Counted from the stretch's first letter, positions 27,111-36,362 are shown. The stretch is 64,000 bases of DNA from Massilia timonae CCUG 45783 (GCF_000315425.1 NZ_JH992926.1:161161-225160), one strand, 5' to 3'. Numbers and translations: made by a program. The notes: generated by a model from the sequence alone, not told the origin.

Positions 27111-28319
27111 TCAGGCTTGCTGGCGGCTGGCCGTGTGCTCGGCCGCTTCCCACAGCCAGGCCGGCAGGGCCAGCGCCGGCAGCAGCATGCCGGTCACCAG
27201 CGCCGCATGCCAGCCATACTGGGCATAGACCCAGCCGCCGAGCGCCGAACCGAGCGCGCCGCCGGCGAAGAACAGGGCGAAGTACAGGCCGTTCAGGCGG
27301 CTGCGGATCTCGGCGCCGAGGGCGAACAGCGCGCGCTGGCCCAGCACCAGGTTGGCGGCGACCGCGGCGTCGAGCACGATGGCGGCCACGGCCAGCAGGC
27401 CGAGCGCCAGCGGCTTCGAATGGGGGGCGAACAATGGCAGCAGGAAGCTCAGCGCGCCGACCGCCAGCGCGATCGCGGTCGCGCCCAGGGTATGGCCGGC
27501 ATCGGCCAGGCGGCCGGCGATCGGCGAGGCCACCGCGCCGGCCATGCCGACCAGGGCGAACAGCGCGATCCCGTTCTGGCTCAGGCCGAAGTCGGGGCCG
27601 GACAAGGCTTGCGGCGCCACGGTCCAGAACAGGCTGAAGGCGCCGAACAGGCCGGCGTGGTACAGCGCCCGGCGCCGCAGGACCGGGGTGTTGGCCAGCA
27701 CCGGCCACAGCGAGGCGATCAGCGCGCCGTAGCGCTGGGTGGCGGCCGGCCGGCGCTGCGGCAGCTTGAAGTGCAGCACCACGGCCAGCAGCAGCACCAG
27801 CGCCGCGGCGATCCCGAACACGGCCTGCCAGCCGCCGAAACCGGCCAGCACGCTGGCCACCGGACGCGCCACCATGATCCCCAGCAGCAGCCCGCTGACC
27901 ACCTTGCCGACGGTCTGGCCGCGCGTCGCTTCCGGCGCCAGGTGGGCCGCGAACGGCACCAGCACCTGGGCCACCACGGCGCCCAGCCCGATCGCCAGGG
28001 CCGCCAGCAGGAACTGCCAGGCCGTGCCGGCGTTCGCGGCCAGCGCCAGCGCGGCGCCGGTGGCGACCAGGCCGCTCACGATCAGGCGCCGGTTCTCGAG
28101 CAGGTCGCCCAGCGGCACGATGAACAGCAGGCCGAGGCAGTAGCCGATCTGGGTGAGGGTGACCACCAGGCCGGTGGCGCCCGGAGGCATGCCGAGGGCG
28201 GCCGCGATCGGGCCGACCAGCGGCTGGGCGTAATACAGGTTGGCGACGATGATGCCGGCGGCGGCGGCCAGCAGCAGCGTCATGCGGCTCGATATCTGTG
28301 TCTGGGTGCTTGTTCTCAT
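27111..28319 (-). CDS. MFS transporter
   Basis: This 402-residue transporter has 12 membrane segments and an N-terminus NLYYAQPLVGPIAAALG typical of the YgaY/NepI-like group of exporters. It is transcribed away from the LysR gene at 28425, and the 105-base gap between them holds two inverted repeats, so that regulator probably controls it. The substrate is unknown. Confidence 0.88.
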   Translation of the reverse strand: MRTSTQTQISSRMTLLLAAAAGIIVANLYYAQPLVGPIAAALGMPPGATGLVVTLTQIGYCLGLLFIVPLGDLLENRRLIVSGLVATGAALALAANAGTAWQFLLAALAIGLGAVVAQVLVPFAAHLAPEATRGQTVGKVVSGLLLGIMVARPVASVLAGFGGWQAVFGIAAALVLLLAVVLHFKLPQRRPAATQRYGALIASLWPVLANTPVLRRRALYHAGLFGAFSLFWTVAPQALSGPDFGLSQNGIALFALVGMAGAVASPIAGRLADAGHTLGATAIALAVGALSFLLPLFAPHSKPLALGLLAVAAIVLDAAVAANLVLGQRALFALGAEIRSRLNGLYFALFFAGGALGSALGGWVYAQYGWHAALVTGMLLPALALPAWLWEAAEHTASRQQA

Positions 28320-28379
28320 GGTGTGCTCCGGGTTGGGGTTCTGAACGATTCCATTCTAGGCAGTCGTGAGGCAAAGATA

Positions 28380-28417
28380 ATTAGTGCATAATGCCCACAT
28401 ACAATTCATATAATGTG
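28380..28417. promoter_or_regulatory. LysR-type operators between divergent MFS and lysR genes
   Basis: The gap is AT-rich and holds ATTA-GTGCA-TAAT at 28380-28392 and CACAT-N12-ATGTG at 28396-28417. The second ends eight bases before the lysR ATG, which fits repression of the regulator's own gene and activation of the divergent transporter. Confidence 0.45.
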
Positions 28418-28424
28418 AACAATC

Positions 28425-29339
28425 ATGGACAAGGTGAAGGCGATGCAGACCTTCGTGCGGATCGTCGAGGCGAACAGCTTCACGAAGGCCGCCGAATCGC
28501 TCAACCTGCCGCGCGCCTCGCTGACGACGACCATGCAGAACCTCGAGCGTCACCTCGGCGCCCAGCTCCTGCAGCGCACCACGCGCCGGCTGTCGCTCAC
28601 GCAGGACGGTGAGCGCTACTATGAACAATGCGCCGCGATCCTGGCCGCGATCGAGACGGCGGAAGCCGATTTCCTGGGCGTCGACGGGCGCCGCATGCAG
28701 GGACGGCTGCGGATCGACCTGCCGGGCGCACTGGGCCGCGCCATCGTGCTGCCGCGCATCGCCGAGTTCCGCCGCGCCTGGCCCGGCATCGACCTCTCCA
28801 TCGGCATGGGCGACCGCCTGGTCGACCTGACCGGCGAAGGCATCGACTGCGCGCTGCGGGTGGGCGAGCTGCAGGATTCCAGCCTGGTGGCGCGCCGCAT
28901 CGGCCTGATGCGCTTCGCCGTCGCGGCCACGCCCGACTACCTGGCGCGGCGCGGCGTGCCGGCCTCGCTCGACGAGCTGGCGGGGCACGAGGGCATCGTT
29001 CACTTCTCGGGCCGCACCGGGCGCGCCTTCGAGTGGGAATTCCAGGAAGCGGATGGGCTGCGCAAGGTCGCCGTGAAAGGGGGAATCGCCATCAACGACG
29101 CCGACGCCAACCTGATTCTCGCCCTGCAGGGCCTGGGGCTGACCCAGCTGGCGCGTTACCAGCTGCGCGCGCATGCGGACCGGCTGGTCGAGGTGTTGCC
29201 GGGCGTGCCGCCGACGCCGATGCCGGTGTCGCTGCTGTATCCGCAGGGGCGCATCGCTAATCCGCGCCTGCGCGCCTTCGCCGACTGGCTGGCGGGGGTG
29301 TTCGCGGCCGACCCCGACCTGCGGCTGGCGCACGATTGA
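28425..29339 (+). CDS. LysR-family transcriptional regulator
   Basis: The 304-residue protein has the helix-turn-helix SFTKAAESLNLPRASLTTTM (about residues 20-39) and a co-inducer domain with DLTGEGIDCALRVGELQDSS, a pattern of the large LysR subgroup that controls a neighbouring MFS or oxidoreductase gene. It is divergent from the MFS gene at 27111 and likely its regulator. Confidence 0.92.
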   Translation: MDKVKAMQTFVRIVEANSFTKAAESLNLPRASLTTTMQNLERHLGAQLLQRTTRRLSLTQDGERYYEQCAAILAAIETAEADFLGVDGRRMQGRLRIDLPGALGRAIVLPRIAEFRRAWPGIDLSIGMGDRLVDLTGEGIDCALRVGELQDSSLVARRIGLMRFAVAATPDYLARRGVPASLDELAGHEGIVHFSGRTGRAFEWEFQEADGLRKVAVKGGIAINDADANLILALQGLGLTQLARYQLRAHADRLVEVLPGVPPTPMPVSLLYPQGRIANPRLRAFADWLAGVFAADPDLRLAHD

Positions 29340-29406
29340 GGGTCCGCAAGCGGCGGCAGCGAGCGGCGCAGCACGATGGAAGGCCGAATATTCGTCAGGA
29401 GCGGCA

Positions 29407-29784
29407 ATGACACCGTGCGCCTGGATCGGGATCGCGGCCTGCCTTCCCTTGTGGGCGCAGGCATCGATTCCCTACGTCTACCCATTCAATGCGATGAGCG
29501 GCCAGGAAGTGGTCGAGCACCGGCTCAAGGAACCGAAGACCCAGCTCGACTATATCAACCGCGAGAAGGTCGAGGCCTACCTCAATGGCATCAAGGACGG
29601 CGCCCACGGCCGCGAATGGTGCCTGGCGCGGCCCGTGCTGCCCGACGAACTGAACCTGGCCGTGGTGCGCCGCCTGAAGGCGACGCGCAAACCGGCCGAA
29701 CTCAAAGAGAACGCGGCGCCGCTGGTGCTGGCCGAGCTGCGCCGGCGCTTCCCCTGCCCGAAGCCGGGCAAGAAGAAGCGCTGA
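29407..29784 (+). CDS. Rap1a/Tai-like immunity protein (orphan)
   Basis: The 125-residue protein starts at ATG 29407 with a signal peptide ending near WAQAS. The mature part has YLNGIKDGAHGREWCLARP (about residues 58-76) and ends in LRRRFPCP, giving one cysteine after the G-x-x-D helix and one near the C-terminus. This is the layout of the Rap1a/Tai family, periplasmic proteins that neutralise type VI secretion amidase toxins. No toxin or type VI gene lies nearby, so it is either an orphan immunity protein or a relative with another job. The family call rests on motif layout. Confidence 0.7.
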   Translation: MTPCAWIGIAACLPLWAQASIPYVYPFNAMSGQEVVEHRLKEPKTQLDYINREKVEAYLNGIKDGAHGREWCLARPVLPDELNLAVVRRLKATRKPAELKENAAPLVLAELRRRFPCPKPGKKKR

Positions 29785-29794
29785 CCGGTGTGCG

Positions 29795-31942
29795 TCAGAA
29801 GTCGACGTTCATCGACACCCACAGGCGCCGGCCATCCATATTGTTGACATACACGCTGCTGTAGGTCGGCGCCGCGGTCGGCGACGACTGGTAAGGACGG
29901 TAGTCGACGAAGTCCTTGGCGAGCAGGTTGTAGATCGCGGCATTGATCGAGATGGCCGGGCTGAGCTGGTAGGCGGTGCCCAGGTGCAGCATGCCGTAGG
30001 CCTTGTAGTCGCCCAGCGTCGCCTTGGCGGCGCGGCTGGCGGCCGAGGTGCCCGGATCGCGATAGCGCTCGCTGCGGTACTCGGCGCGCAGCCACGTGTT
30101 CCAGCCCGGCGTGATATCCCAGGTCAGGCGCGCATTGAACGCGTGTTCGGGCGTGTCGGACAGCGGCTTGCCGGCGCTGGCGCCGCTTTTCTGCTCGCTC
30201 TCGGTATAGGTGTAGTTCGCGCTCGCGGCCCAGCCGGCGGCGATGGGGAAGCGGGTGGCCAGCTCAACGCCGCGGGTCACCGCCTCGTCGACGTTGATCG
30301 ACTGGCCGAAGGCGTCGACGTTCGGCCAGTTGCCGAAGCTGACGCAACCCGGGCGGTTGGGCGCCAGGCGGTAGGAGCAGTTCAGCAGGCCGGTGCCGCT
30401 GGTGATCTTGTCCTCGAACTCGTTGTTGAACACGGTCGCGTTGGCGGTCCAGCCGGCGCCGTTGTCGAAGTAGGCGCCCAGTTCGGTGGTCACGCTGGTC
30501 TCGGGTTTCAGGTTCGGGCTGCCGACCAGCGGAATCGTGCCCTGGCCGCCGAAGCCGTTGATGCCGGGCGAGAGCTGTTCGACGCGCGGCGTCTTGTAGC
30601 CCTTGCTGATGCCGCCCTTGAAGGTCCAGCGCGGCGACGTCGTCCACACCAGGTAGGCGCGCGGACTGGTCTGGCCGCCGAAGATGCTGTGGTCGTCGTA
30701 GCGCGCGCCGAGGGTCAGGGCCAGGCGCTCATGGAAGCGCCATTCGTCTTCGAGGAACAGCGCTTTTTGGGTGAAAGCGAATGCTTCGGGCGCGACGCCG
30801 TCGATCATCTCGGCATCCCAGTGCTGGGCTCCGATGGTGGTCAGGTGATTTCCCCACGGGACCATCAGCTTGGTGTCGAACACCTTGCTTTCGACTTCCA
30901 GCGTGCGCGCGCTGCCCGCCACCATGCCCGGGGTGCCGGGCGGGATGGTGCGGCCGATGGTTTCGGTCTGGTTGACCATATAGCTGCTGTCCCAGGTGCC
31001 GAACGGCAGGCGCGCCTTGTAGGCCAGGGTGGCCTGGTCGCGGTTGTACTTCTGTTCGGGGCCGTAGCCGCCTTGCACGCTCTGGGTGCCGACCTGGCCG
31101 CGCGAATTGTCGTAGGTCTGGCGGGTGCGGTCGGCGTCCAGGGTGAATTCGTGGTAACGGTTGGGCGTGAACGCCAGGCGCGCGCCGACGTTGTCCACCT
31201 CGGCCTTGACCGGGTTGGAACCCATGTTCAGGTTCACTTCGCCGTTCTGGTTGTCGTAGCTGAGCGTCGCTTCGTTGCGGCGCAGAACGCTGCCGCGCAG
31301 CGCCAGGCCCAGCACGTCGCTGGCGATCGGACCGTTGAGGTAGAACTTGGCGCCCTTGACGTCGCCGAACCTGGATTCCTCCTGCAGGGTGTAGTCGGCC
31401 GACACCGTGCCGCCCCATTGCTTGCCGACCTTGCGCGTGATGATATTGATGACGCCGCCCATCGCATCCGAGCCGTACAGGGTCGACATCGGGCCGCGGA
31501 TGATCTCGATGCGTTCGATCGCGCTGACCGGCGGCATGAAGCTGGTCGAGGTGCCGCCGAAGCCATTCGGGGTCACGTTGCCGGCGGCGTTCTGGCGCCG
31601 GCCGTCGATCAGGATCAGGGTGTAGTCGCTCGGCATGCCGCGCACGCTGATGTTCAAGCCGCCGGTCTTGTCGCCGGCGGCGGCGACGTCGATGCCTTCC
31701 ACGCTCTCCAGGGCCTGGGCCAGGTTGCCGAAGCGTTCCTTCTCGAGCTGTTCGCGGGTCAGCACGGTGATCGAGGCCGGCGCTTCGCGGATGGTCTGCT
31801 CGAAGCCCGAGGCCGAGACGACGACGGTCGCCATGTCGGCCGGGACCGCATTGGCATGCGCGGCGAAGGGCAGGGCGCCGATGGCGAGGCTCAGGAGCGA
31901 ACGGCGCAGCAGCGGGGCGTGAAGGGTTGGGGTAGGCATCAT
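29795..31942 (-). CDS. TonB-dependent outer-membrane receptor
   Basis: The 715-residue receptor has a signal peptide (to about residue 31), a TonB box-like ATVVVSASGF, a plug domain with IEIIRGPMSTLYGSDAMGG and a beta-barrel that ends in phenylalanine (VSMNVDF). It resembles the CirA/FepA class that takes up ferric siderophores or similar iron sources. The upstream gap holds an imperfect Fur-like palindrome, which supports iron control. No uptake ABC transporter or biosynthesis gene is next to it. Confidence 0.92.
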   Translation of the reverse strand: MMPTPTLHAPLLRRSLLSLAIGALPFAAHANAVPADMATVVVSASGFEQTIREAPASITVLTREQLEKERFGNLAQALESVEGIDVAAAGDKTGGLNISVRGMPSDYTLILIDGRRQNAAGNVTPNGFGGTSTSFMPPVSAIERIEIIRGPMSTLYGSDAMGGVINIITRKVGKQWGGTVSADYTLQEESRFGDVKGAKFYLNGPIASDVLGLALRGSVLRRNEATLSYDNQNGEVNLNMGSNPVKAEVDNVGARLAFTPNRYHEFTLDADRTRQTYDNSRGQVGTQSVQGGYGPEQKYNRDQATLAYKARLPFGTWDSSYMVNQTETIGRTIPPGTPGMVAGSARTLEVESKVFDTKLMVPWGNHLTTIGAQHWDAEMIDGVAPEAFAFTQKALFLEDEWRFHERLALTLGARYDDHSIFGGQTSPRAYLVWTTSPRWTFKGGISKGYKTPRVEQLSPGINGFGGQGTIPLVGSPNLKPETSVTTELGAYFDNGAGWTANATVFNNEFEDKITSGTGLLNCSYRLAPNRPGCVSFGNWPNVDAFGQSINVDEAVTRGVELATRFPIAAGWAASANYTYTESEQKSGASAGKPLSDTPEHAFNARLTWDITPGWNTWLRAEYRSERYRDPGTSAASRAAKATLGDYKAYGMLHLGTAYQLSPAISINAAIYNLLAKDFVDYRPYQSSPTAAPTYSSVYVNNMDGRRLWVSMNVDF

Positions 31943-31969
31943 TTATCCGTAGTTGTAGTTAAGAGCGTG

Positions 31970-32052
31970 TCTTTACAGGTGTAAAGATATGTAAAGAGGT
32001 CAGGCCGGCAACATTCTAAACACAAATACGAATCATTCCCATTCTTATTTGT
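31970..32052 (-). promoter_or_regulatory. Regulatory region with a Fur-like site and a TGTAAAG palindrome
   Basis: TCTTTACA-GG-TGTAAAGA at 31970-31987 is a perfect 8+2+8 inverted repeat, and TGTAAAG recurs at about 31990. Further upstream, ACAAATA (32022-32028) and TATTTGT (32046-32052) flank ATTCCCATTC-like bases; read on the minus strand the segment contains GAATGATTCGTATT, close to a Fur box. Both lie within 110 bases of the receptor start. Confidence 0.5.
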
Positions 32053-32210
32053 AACCATGCCGGATGGATGAGGGAGTCAGATAGGGCTATCTCTGCCGGT
32101 GGTCGCAATGAAGACCTGTTGTCGGCTATCATGCCGGGTGCGCCAGGGACGAGGCTGTCGGTCCCCGGCCACAGCGCCCCATTGTCATTACAGCCCATCG
32201 AGGAGTACAC

Positions 32211-32522
32211 ATGAAGAAGACCATGATCCTGGCCGCGAGCCTTGCCGCCGCCGCCGCCATCCCTTCGGCCCACGCCAGCGCCGACCTGGCCAAGGCCAAG
32301 GCCTGCATGGCCTGCCACACCGTCGCGAGCAAGCTCGTCGGCCCTTCGTACAAGGACGTCGCCGCCAAGTACGCGAAGGATGCCGGAGCCGAAGCGCGCC
32401 TGGCGCTGAAGATCCAGAAGGGCAGCAGCGGCACCTGGGGCCCGATTCCGATGCCGGCCAACCCGCAGGTCAGCGATGCCGAGGCAAAGACGCTGGCCAA
32501 GTGGATCCTGGCGCAGAAATGA
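32211..32522 (+). CDS. Class I cytochrome c
   Basis: This 103-residue periplasmic protein has a signal peptide to about residue 23, one haem site CMACH (32-36) and an axial methionine at 81 in GPIPMPANPQ. It is a small c551/c552-type electron carrier. The N-terminus and size are as usual for the family. It is a single gene transcribed away from the TonB receptor. Confidence 0.95.
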   Translation: MKKTMILAASLAAAAAIPSAHASADLAKAKACMACHTVASKLVGPSYKDVAAKYAKDAGAEARLALKIQKGSSGTWGPIPMPANPQVSDAEAKTLAKWILAQK

Positions 32523-32523
32523 C

Positions 32524-32842
32524 GGGCGCTGTTCGCGGCGTCTGCGCGAGGCGCAGATCAAGCCCGACATGCGCGGCCACGTCGCCGAATTGCTGGCCAA
32601 CTCGGTCCAGTCGCGCCAGCTCGACGTTCGGCTGAGCAGCGAGGACCAGATGCTGCTCGACTAACTGGCGCGCGAAGGCGCCCTCCGCGCGTGCGACCTG
32701 GCCTGCAAAGGCCGCAGCGGGCGCGGCTACGCAACCAGTCCGGGCGCCCGCCTGGTGCCGGGCGCGGGCACACCGTCCGACCCGCTGGCATTCGGCGACC
32801 TGCTCGCGGCCAAGGTACCTGGCGTTCTTTCCCATTGGCATA
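32524..32842 (+). pseudogene. Possible decayed gene, unrecognised
   Basis: One plus-strand frame reads KPDMRGHVAELLANSVQSRQ and on to a TAA at 32662-32664, then continues in the same frame for about 60 more codons with GRSGRGYATSPGARLVPGAG and PLAFGDLLAAKVPG. Base use looks coding on both sides of the stop, but there is no plausible start codon or ribosome site. I do not recognise the protein. The rest of the 589-base gap (32843-33111) holds a strong hairpin and the promoter region of the pirin gene and no gene that I can support. Confidence 0.3.
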
Positions 32843-32901
32843 AATGGCGGCTGTTACCATGCGCGCGCCAGCCTGAAGTTCTAACCGGCCGGCGCCCGGC
32901 G

Positions 32902-32936
32902 CCCGGTGGGTGGCGGTGTGGTGGCCGCCCACCGGG
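32902..32936 (+). terminator. Strong hairpin followed by a short T-rich tail
   Basis: CCCGGTGGG (32902-32910) pairs with CCCACCGGG (32928-32936), with further pairing inside the 17-base loop (GGCGG with CCGCC in part). The sequence after it is TCTCTTAACTATGTT. It ends the decayed region on the plus strand. Confidence 0.5.
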
Positions 32937-33111
32937 TCTCTTAACTATGTTCGAAAATTTCGATGAAAGGCTGTGAAATTATCCGTTTTTCAAGTCCTCG
33001 TGGCGCGAGCATAATGACTCCATCGCATCGAACACAAGACGTATCGGCCGGCGGATTCCCCGCCCTGGCGATCGAGTGGATCGATGATCACCACCACGAA
33101 AGGATGACACC

Positions 33112-33813
33112 ATGTTGAACGTACGTAAAAGCAATGAACGCGGCGGCGCAAGCTTTGGCTGGCTGGACTCGAAGCACACCTTCTCCTTCGGCCACTACCA
33201 CGATCCCAAGCACATGGGCTTCGGTCCGCTGCGCGTGATCAACGAGGACAAGGTGCAGCCCGGCCGCGGTTTCGATTCGCACGGCCACCGCGACATGGAG
33301 ATCATCTCCTATGTGCTCGACGGCGCGCTGGAACACAAGGACAGCATGGGCAACGGTTCGGTGCTGCGCTACGGCGACGTGCAGATCATGAGCGCGGGCT
33401 CGGGCGTGGTGCACAGCGAGTACAACCACTCGAAGACCGAGGGCGTGCACTTCCTGCAGATCTGGATCATGCCGAACGTGGGCGGCGCCGAGCCGCGCTA
33501 CGAAGAGAAGCACTTCGACACCGCTGACAAGACCGGCAAGCTGCGCCTGATCGGATCGCCCGACGGCCGCGAAGGCTCGGTCTCGATCCGCCAGGATGCC
33601 GCCCTGTATGCGACCATCCTCGATGGCGACGATCAAGTGGAGCATGCCCTGGGCGCCGGCCGCCAGGCCTATGTCCACGTGGTGCGCGGCCAGGTGACGG
33701 TCAATGGCATCGCCCTGGAAGGCGGCGACGCGCTGAAGGTGACTGGTGAAGAGGCCGTGACCCTGGCCCAGGCCGCCGGCGCCGAAGTATTATTGTTCGA
33801 CCTGCCGCAATAA
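33112..33813 (+). CDS. Pirin-family protein (quercetinase-like)
   Basis: The 233-residue bicupin protein has the pirin metal site: H57 and H59 in FDSHGHRDMEI and H101 and E103 in GVVHSEYNHS. E. coli relatives (YhhW, YhaK) are metal-dependent and YhhW oxidises quercetin; others respond to redox stress. It is followed after 68 bases by an OsmC-family gene on the same strand. Confidence 0.95.
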   Translation: MLNVRKSNERGGASFGWLDSKHTFSFGHYHDPKHMGFGPLRVINEDKVQPGRGFDSHGHRDMEIISYVLDGALEHKDSMGNGSVLRYGDVQIMSAGSGVVHSEYNHSKTEGVHFLQIWIMPNVGGAEPRYEEKHFDTADKTGKLRLIGSPDGREGSVSIRQDAALYATILDGDDQVEHALGAGRQAYVHVVRGQVTVNGIALEGGDALKVTGEEAVTLAQAAGAEVLLFDLPQ

Positions 33814-33881
33814 GCAGCCGCGTCATACGCCGCTCCGCCAGCGGGGCGGCGCCTGGAACACCACGATAACAGGAGACCACC

Positions 33882-34277
33882 ATGCAAGTGACGACCACCC
33901 GCGGCAACGACAAGCTGCAATACAGGATCCGGATCGGCAAGCACGAGCTAATCGCCGACGCTCCCGAAGCCTTCGGCGGCGACGCCAGCGGTCCCGAGCC
34001 GCACGATCTCCTGGCCGCCTCCCTGGCCGCCTGCACCGCGCTGACCGTGACGATGTATGCCAAACGCAAGGGCATGCAGCTCGACGACGTGCGGGTCGCC
34101 ATCGACCATGGCCAGCAGGACGGCGCCTACGAGCTGCGCCGCCATATCGAATTCGTCGGCCAGCTGAGCGCGGACGAACGCGCGCGCCTGCTCGACATCG
34201 CCAACAAGTGCCCGGTCCACAAGACCCTGTCCGGCACGATCCACATCCACACCGACGCCGTTCAAGCGGCAAACTAA
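33882..34277 (+). CDS. OsmC-family peroxiredoxin-like protein
   Basis: The 131-residue protein has the two redox cysteines of the OsmC/Ohr family, C51 (AASLAACTALT) and C110 (NKCPVHKTLSG). Such enzymes reduce organic hydroperoxides. It follows an AGGAG site and is grouped with the pirin gene. Its stop overlaps the stop of the convergent LysR gene by four bases. Confidence 0.93.
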   Translation: MQVTTTRGNDKLQYRIRIGKHELIADAPEAFGGDASGPEPHDLLAASLAACTALTVTMYAKRKGMQLDDVRVAIDHGQQDGAYELRRHIEFVGQLSADERARLLDIANKCPVHKTLSGTIHIHTDAVQAAN

Positions 34278-35206
34278 GCCCCTGCGGGCCCCGCGCAGGG
34301 ATCGGGCAGCATGCGGGCGAACGTCGCGCCGGTCCGCATGCGCTCGATCCACCACTTGAGCGCGGCGCCATCCTCGCCGCTGCGCCAGGCGAGATAGAAG
34401 GTCTCGTCGGCCTTCGGTTCCACCACCTGTTTTTCGACCAGCAATCCCTGGTCGATGGCCGGTCGCGCCCATGCCTCGGGCAGGAAGCCGAAGCCGAGGC
34501 CCTGGACCTGGAACTCGTACTTGGTGCGCATATCGGGCACCGCCAGCGTCTCCTGCCCGAACAGCAGGCCGACGGTGCGCGCGCCGAGCACGCGCGCCGA
34601 GTCCGAGACCGAGATCGCCCGGTAGGGCAGCAGGTCGGTCTTGTCGAGCGGATGCGCGAGCCGCGCCAGCGGATGGTGCGGGGCGACGGTGAACACGAAG
34701 GCGCTGGTGCCGAGCGGTTCGGCGGTATAGCCGCCGCCCGACGGGCCCTCGCCGGCGGCGCCCACCAGCAGGTCGACGCGGCGGTCGAGCAGCGCGTCCC
34801 AGGTGCCCGACAGCGACTCGCGCACGATGCGCAGCCGGGTCTGGTCGGCCACGCCATAGAAGGCTTCGATGTCCGGCTGCAGGGCGCCGCTCGATAACAC
34901 CGAATCCATGCCCAGGGCGATCTCGGTCTCCCAGCCCGAGGCCACGCGCCGCACCCGCGATTCGAGGTCGCCGGCGGCGCGCAGCAGGTAGCGGCCCTCC
35001 TTGAGCAGTTCCTGGCCGGCGGGGGTGAGCGTCACCTTGGGGCCGAAGCGGTCGAACAGGCGCACGCCCAGGTCGTCCTCGAGCTTGGAAACGGTGTAGG
35101 AGATGGTCGATGGCACGCGAAACAGTTCTTTCGCGGCCCCGGCGAAGGAACCGCGGCGGGCGATGGTTTCGATGATCTGGAGGGCGTCGAGGCTGAGCTT
35201 GAGCAA
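34274..35206 (-). CDS. LysR-family transcriptional regulator
   Basis: From the TTG at 35206, seven bases after a GGGA site, the protein has 310 residues; the frame is open further upstream but has no ATG or GTG near the conserved start LKLSLDALQIIETIARRG. The helix-turn-helix is SFAGAAKELFRVPSTISYTV. It is divergent from the XapX-hydrolase-amidohydrolase genes and convergent with pirin-OsmC. LysR genes beside pirin, OsmC and isochorismatase-fold genes usually respond to electrophile or oxidative stress, so it likely controls this group. Confidence 0.9.
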   Translation of the reverse strand: MLKLSLDALQIIETIARRGSFAGAAKELFRVPSTISYTVSKLEDDLGVRLFDRFGPKVTLTPAGQELLKEGRYLLRAAGDLESRVRRVASGWETEIALGMDSVLSSGALQPDIEAFYGVADQTRLRIVRESLSGTWDALLDRRVDLLVGAAGEGPSGGGYTAEPLGTSAFVFTVAPHHPLARLAHPLDKTDLLPYRAISVSDSARVLGARTVGLLFGQETLAVPDMRTKYEFQVQGLGFGFLPEAWARPAIDQGLLVEKQVVEPKADETFYLAWRSGEDGAALKWWIERMRTGATFARMLPDPCAGPAGA

Positions 35207-35374
35207 TTGTCTGTCCCATGGTGCGTGATGGCGCCATGGTAGCGCCAAGGCCCGCTCCGCACCAAGCCCCCGGCTGCTGAAAATAGCAATCTGATTCTAT
35301 CGCCGCGGCGATGGTCTAACGATACTGGAATGAATGGGCGCCGGTGCGGCGTCACCCGCGACTAGGAGCTGAAC

Positions 35375-35641
35375 ATGTATCTGATTTCACTGGGCGCCGG
35401 CATCCTGGCCGGCCTGTTGTACGGCCTGATCAACGTACGCTCGCCGGCGCCGCCCGCCATCGCGCTGGTCGGCCTGCTGGGCATGCTGATCGGCGAACAG
35501 ATCGTCCCGGTGGCCAAGCGCCTGATGGACGGCGCGCCGGTCACCGCCAGCTGGTTCGCCAGCGAATGCAAGCCCAAGATCACCGGCGTCGCCGCCAAGG
35601 CGCCGGAGCCTGGCGTCGATGACGGCCGGCGCCAGGGCTGA
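35375..35641 (+). CDS. XapX-domain (DUF1427) small membrane protein
   Basis: The 88-residue protein has two hydrophobic helices and the XapX motif SLGAGILAGLLYGLINVRSP with ALVGLLGMLIGEQ. Members of unknown function often sit beside hydrolase genes like the next one. The C-terminal 30 residues are hydrophilic. It precedes the hydrolase by 34 bases. Confidence 0.9.
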   Translation: MYLISLGAGILAGLLYGLINVRSPAPPAIALVGLLGMLIGEQIVPVAKRLMDGAPVTASWFASECKPKITGVAAKAPEPGVDDGRRQG

Positions 35642-35675
35642 TCCGTCAAGTTTCATCACCAACAAGGAGAACATC

Positions 35676-36362
35676 ATGAGCAGTCCAAAACTCGAAGTCC
35701 TGACCCCGCAGAATTCGCAGCTGATCATCATCGACCATCAGCCGCAGATGGCGTTCGGCGTGCAGTCGATCGACCGCCAGACCCTGAAGAACAACGTCGT
35801 CGGCCTGGCCAAGGCGGCCAAGGTGTTCGACATCCCGACCACGATCACCACCGTCGAAACCGAATCGTTCTCCGGCAACACCTATCCCGAGCTGCTGGAC
35901 GTGTTCCCGGGCCACCAGATCCTGGAGCGCACCTCGATGAATTCGTGGGACGACCAGAAGGTGCGCGACGCGCTCGAGGCCAGCGGCCGCAAGAAGGTCA
36001 TCGTGGCCGGCCTGTGGACCGAAGTGTGCAACACCACCTTCGCCCTGTGCGCGATGCTCGAAGGCGAGTACGAGATCTACATGGTGTCGGACGCCTCGGG
36101 CGGCACCAGCAAGGAAGCCCACGACATGGCCATGCTGCGCATGGTGCAGGCCGGCGTGGTGCCGGTGACCTGGCAGCAGGTGCTGCTCGAGTGGCAGCGC
36201 GACTGGGCCCACCGCGACACCTACAACGCGGTGATGAAGATCGTCACCGAGCACTCCGGCGCCTACGGCATGGGCGTCGACTACGCCTACACCATGGTGC
36301 ACAAGGCGCCGGCGCGCGCCCAGGGCACGCACGAGGTGCTGGCGCCCGTCCCGGCCCGTTGA
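35676..36362 (+). CDS. Isochorismatase-fold hydrolase (YcaC-like)
   Basis: The 228-residue protein belongs to the cysteine-hydrolase family related to YcaC: D20 in IIIDHQPQM and the nucleophile C118 in VIVAGLWTEVCNTT are present. The natural substrate of YcaC-type enzymes is not established. It lies in a same-strand run with XapX and the amidohydrolase, after an AAGGAG site. Confidence 0.93.
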   Translation: MSSPKLEVLTPQNSQLIIIDHQPQMAFGVQSIDRQTLKNNVVGLAKAAKVFDIPTTITTVETESFSGNTYPELLDVFPGHQILERTSMNSWDDQKVRDALEASGRKKVIVAGLWTEVCNTTFALCAMLEGEYEIYMVSDASGGTSKEAHDMAMLRMVQAGVVPVTWQQVLLEWQRDWAHRDTYNAVMKIVTEHSGAYGMGVDYAYTMVHKAPARAQGTHEVLAPVPAR

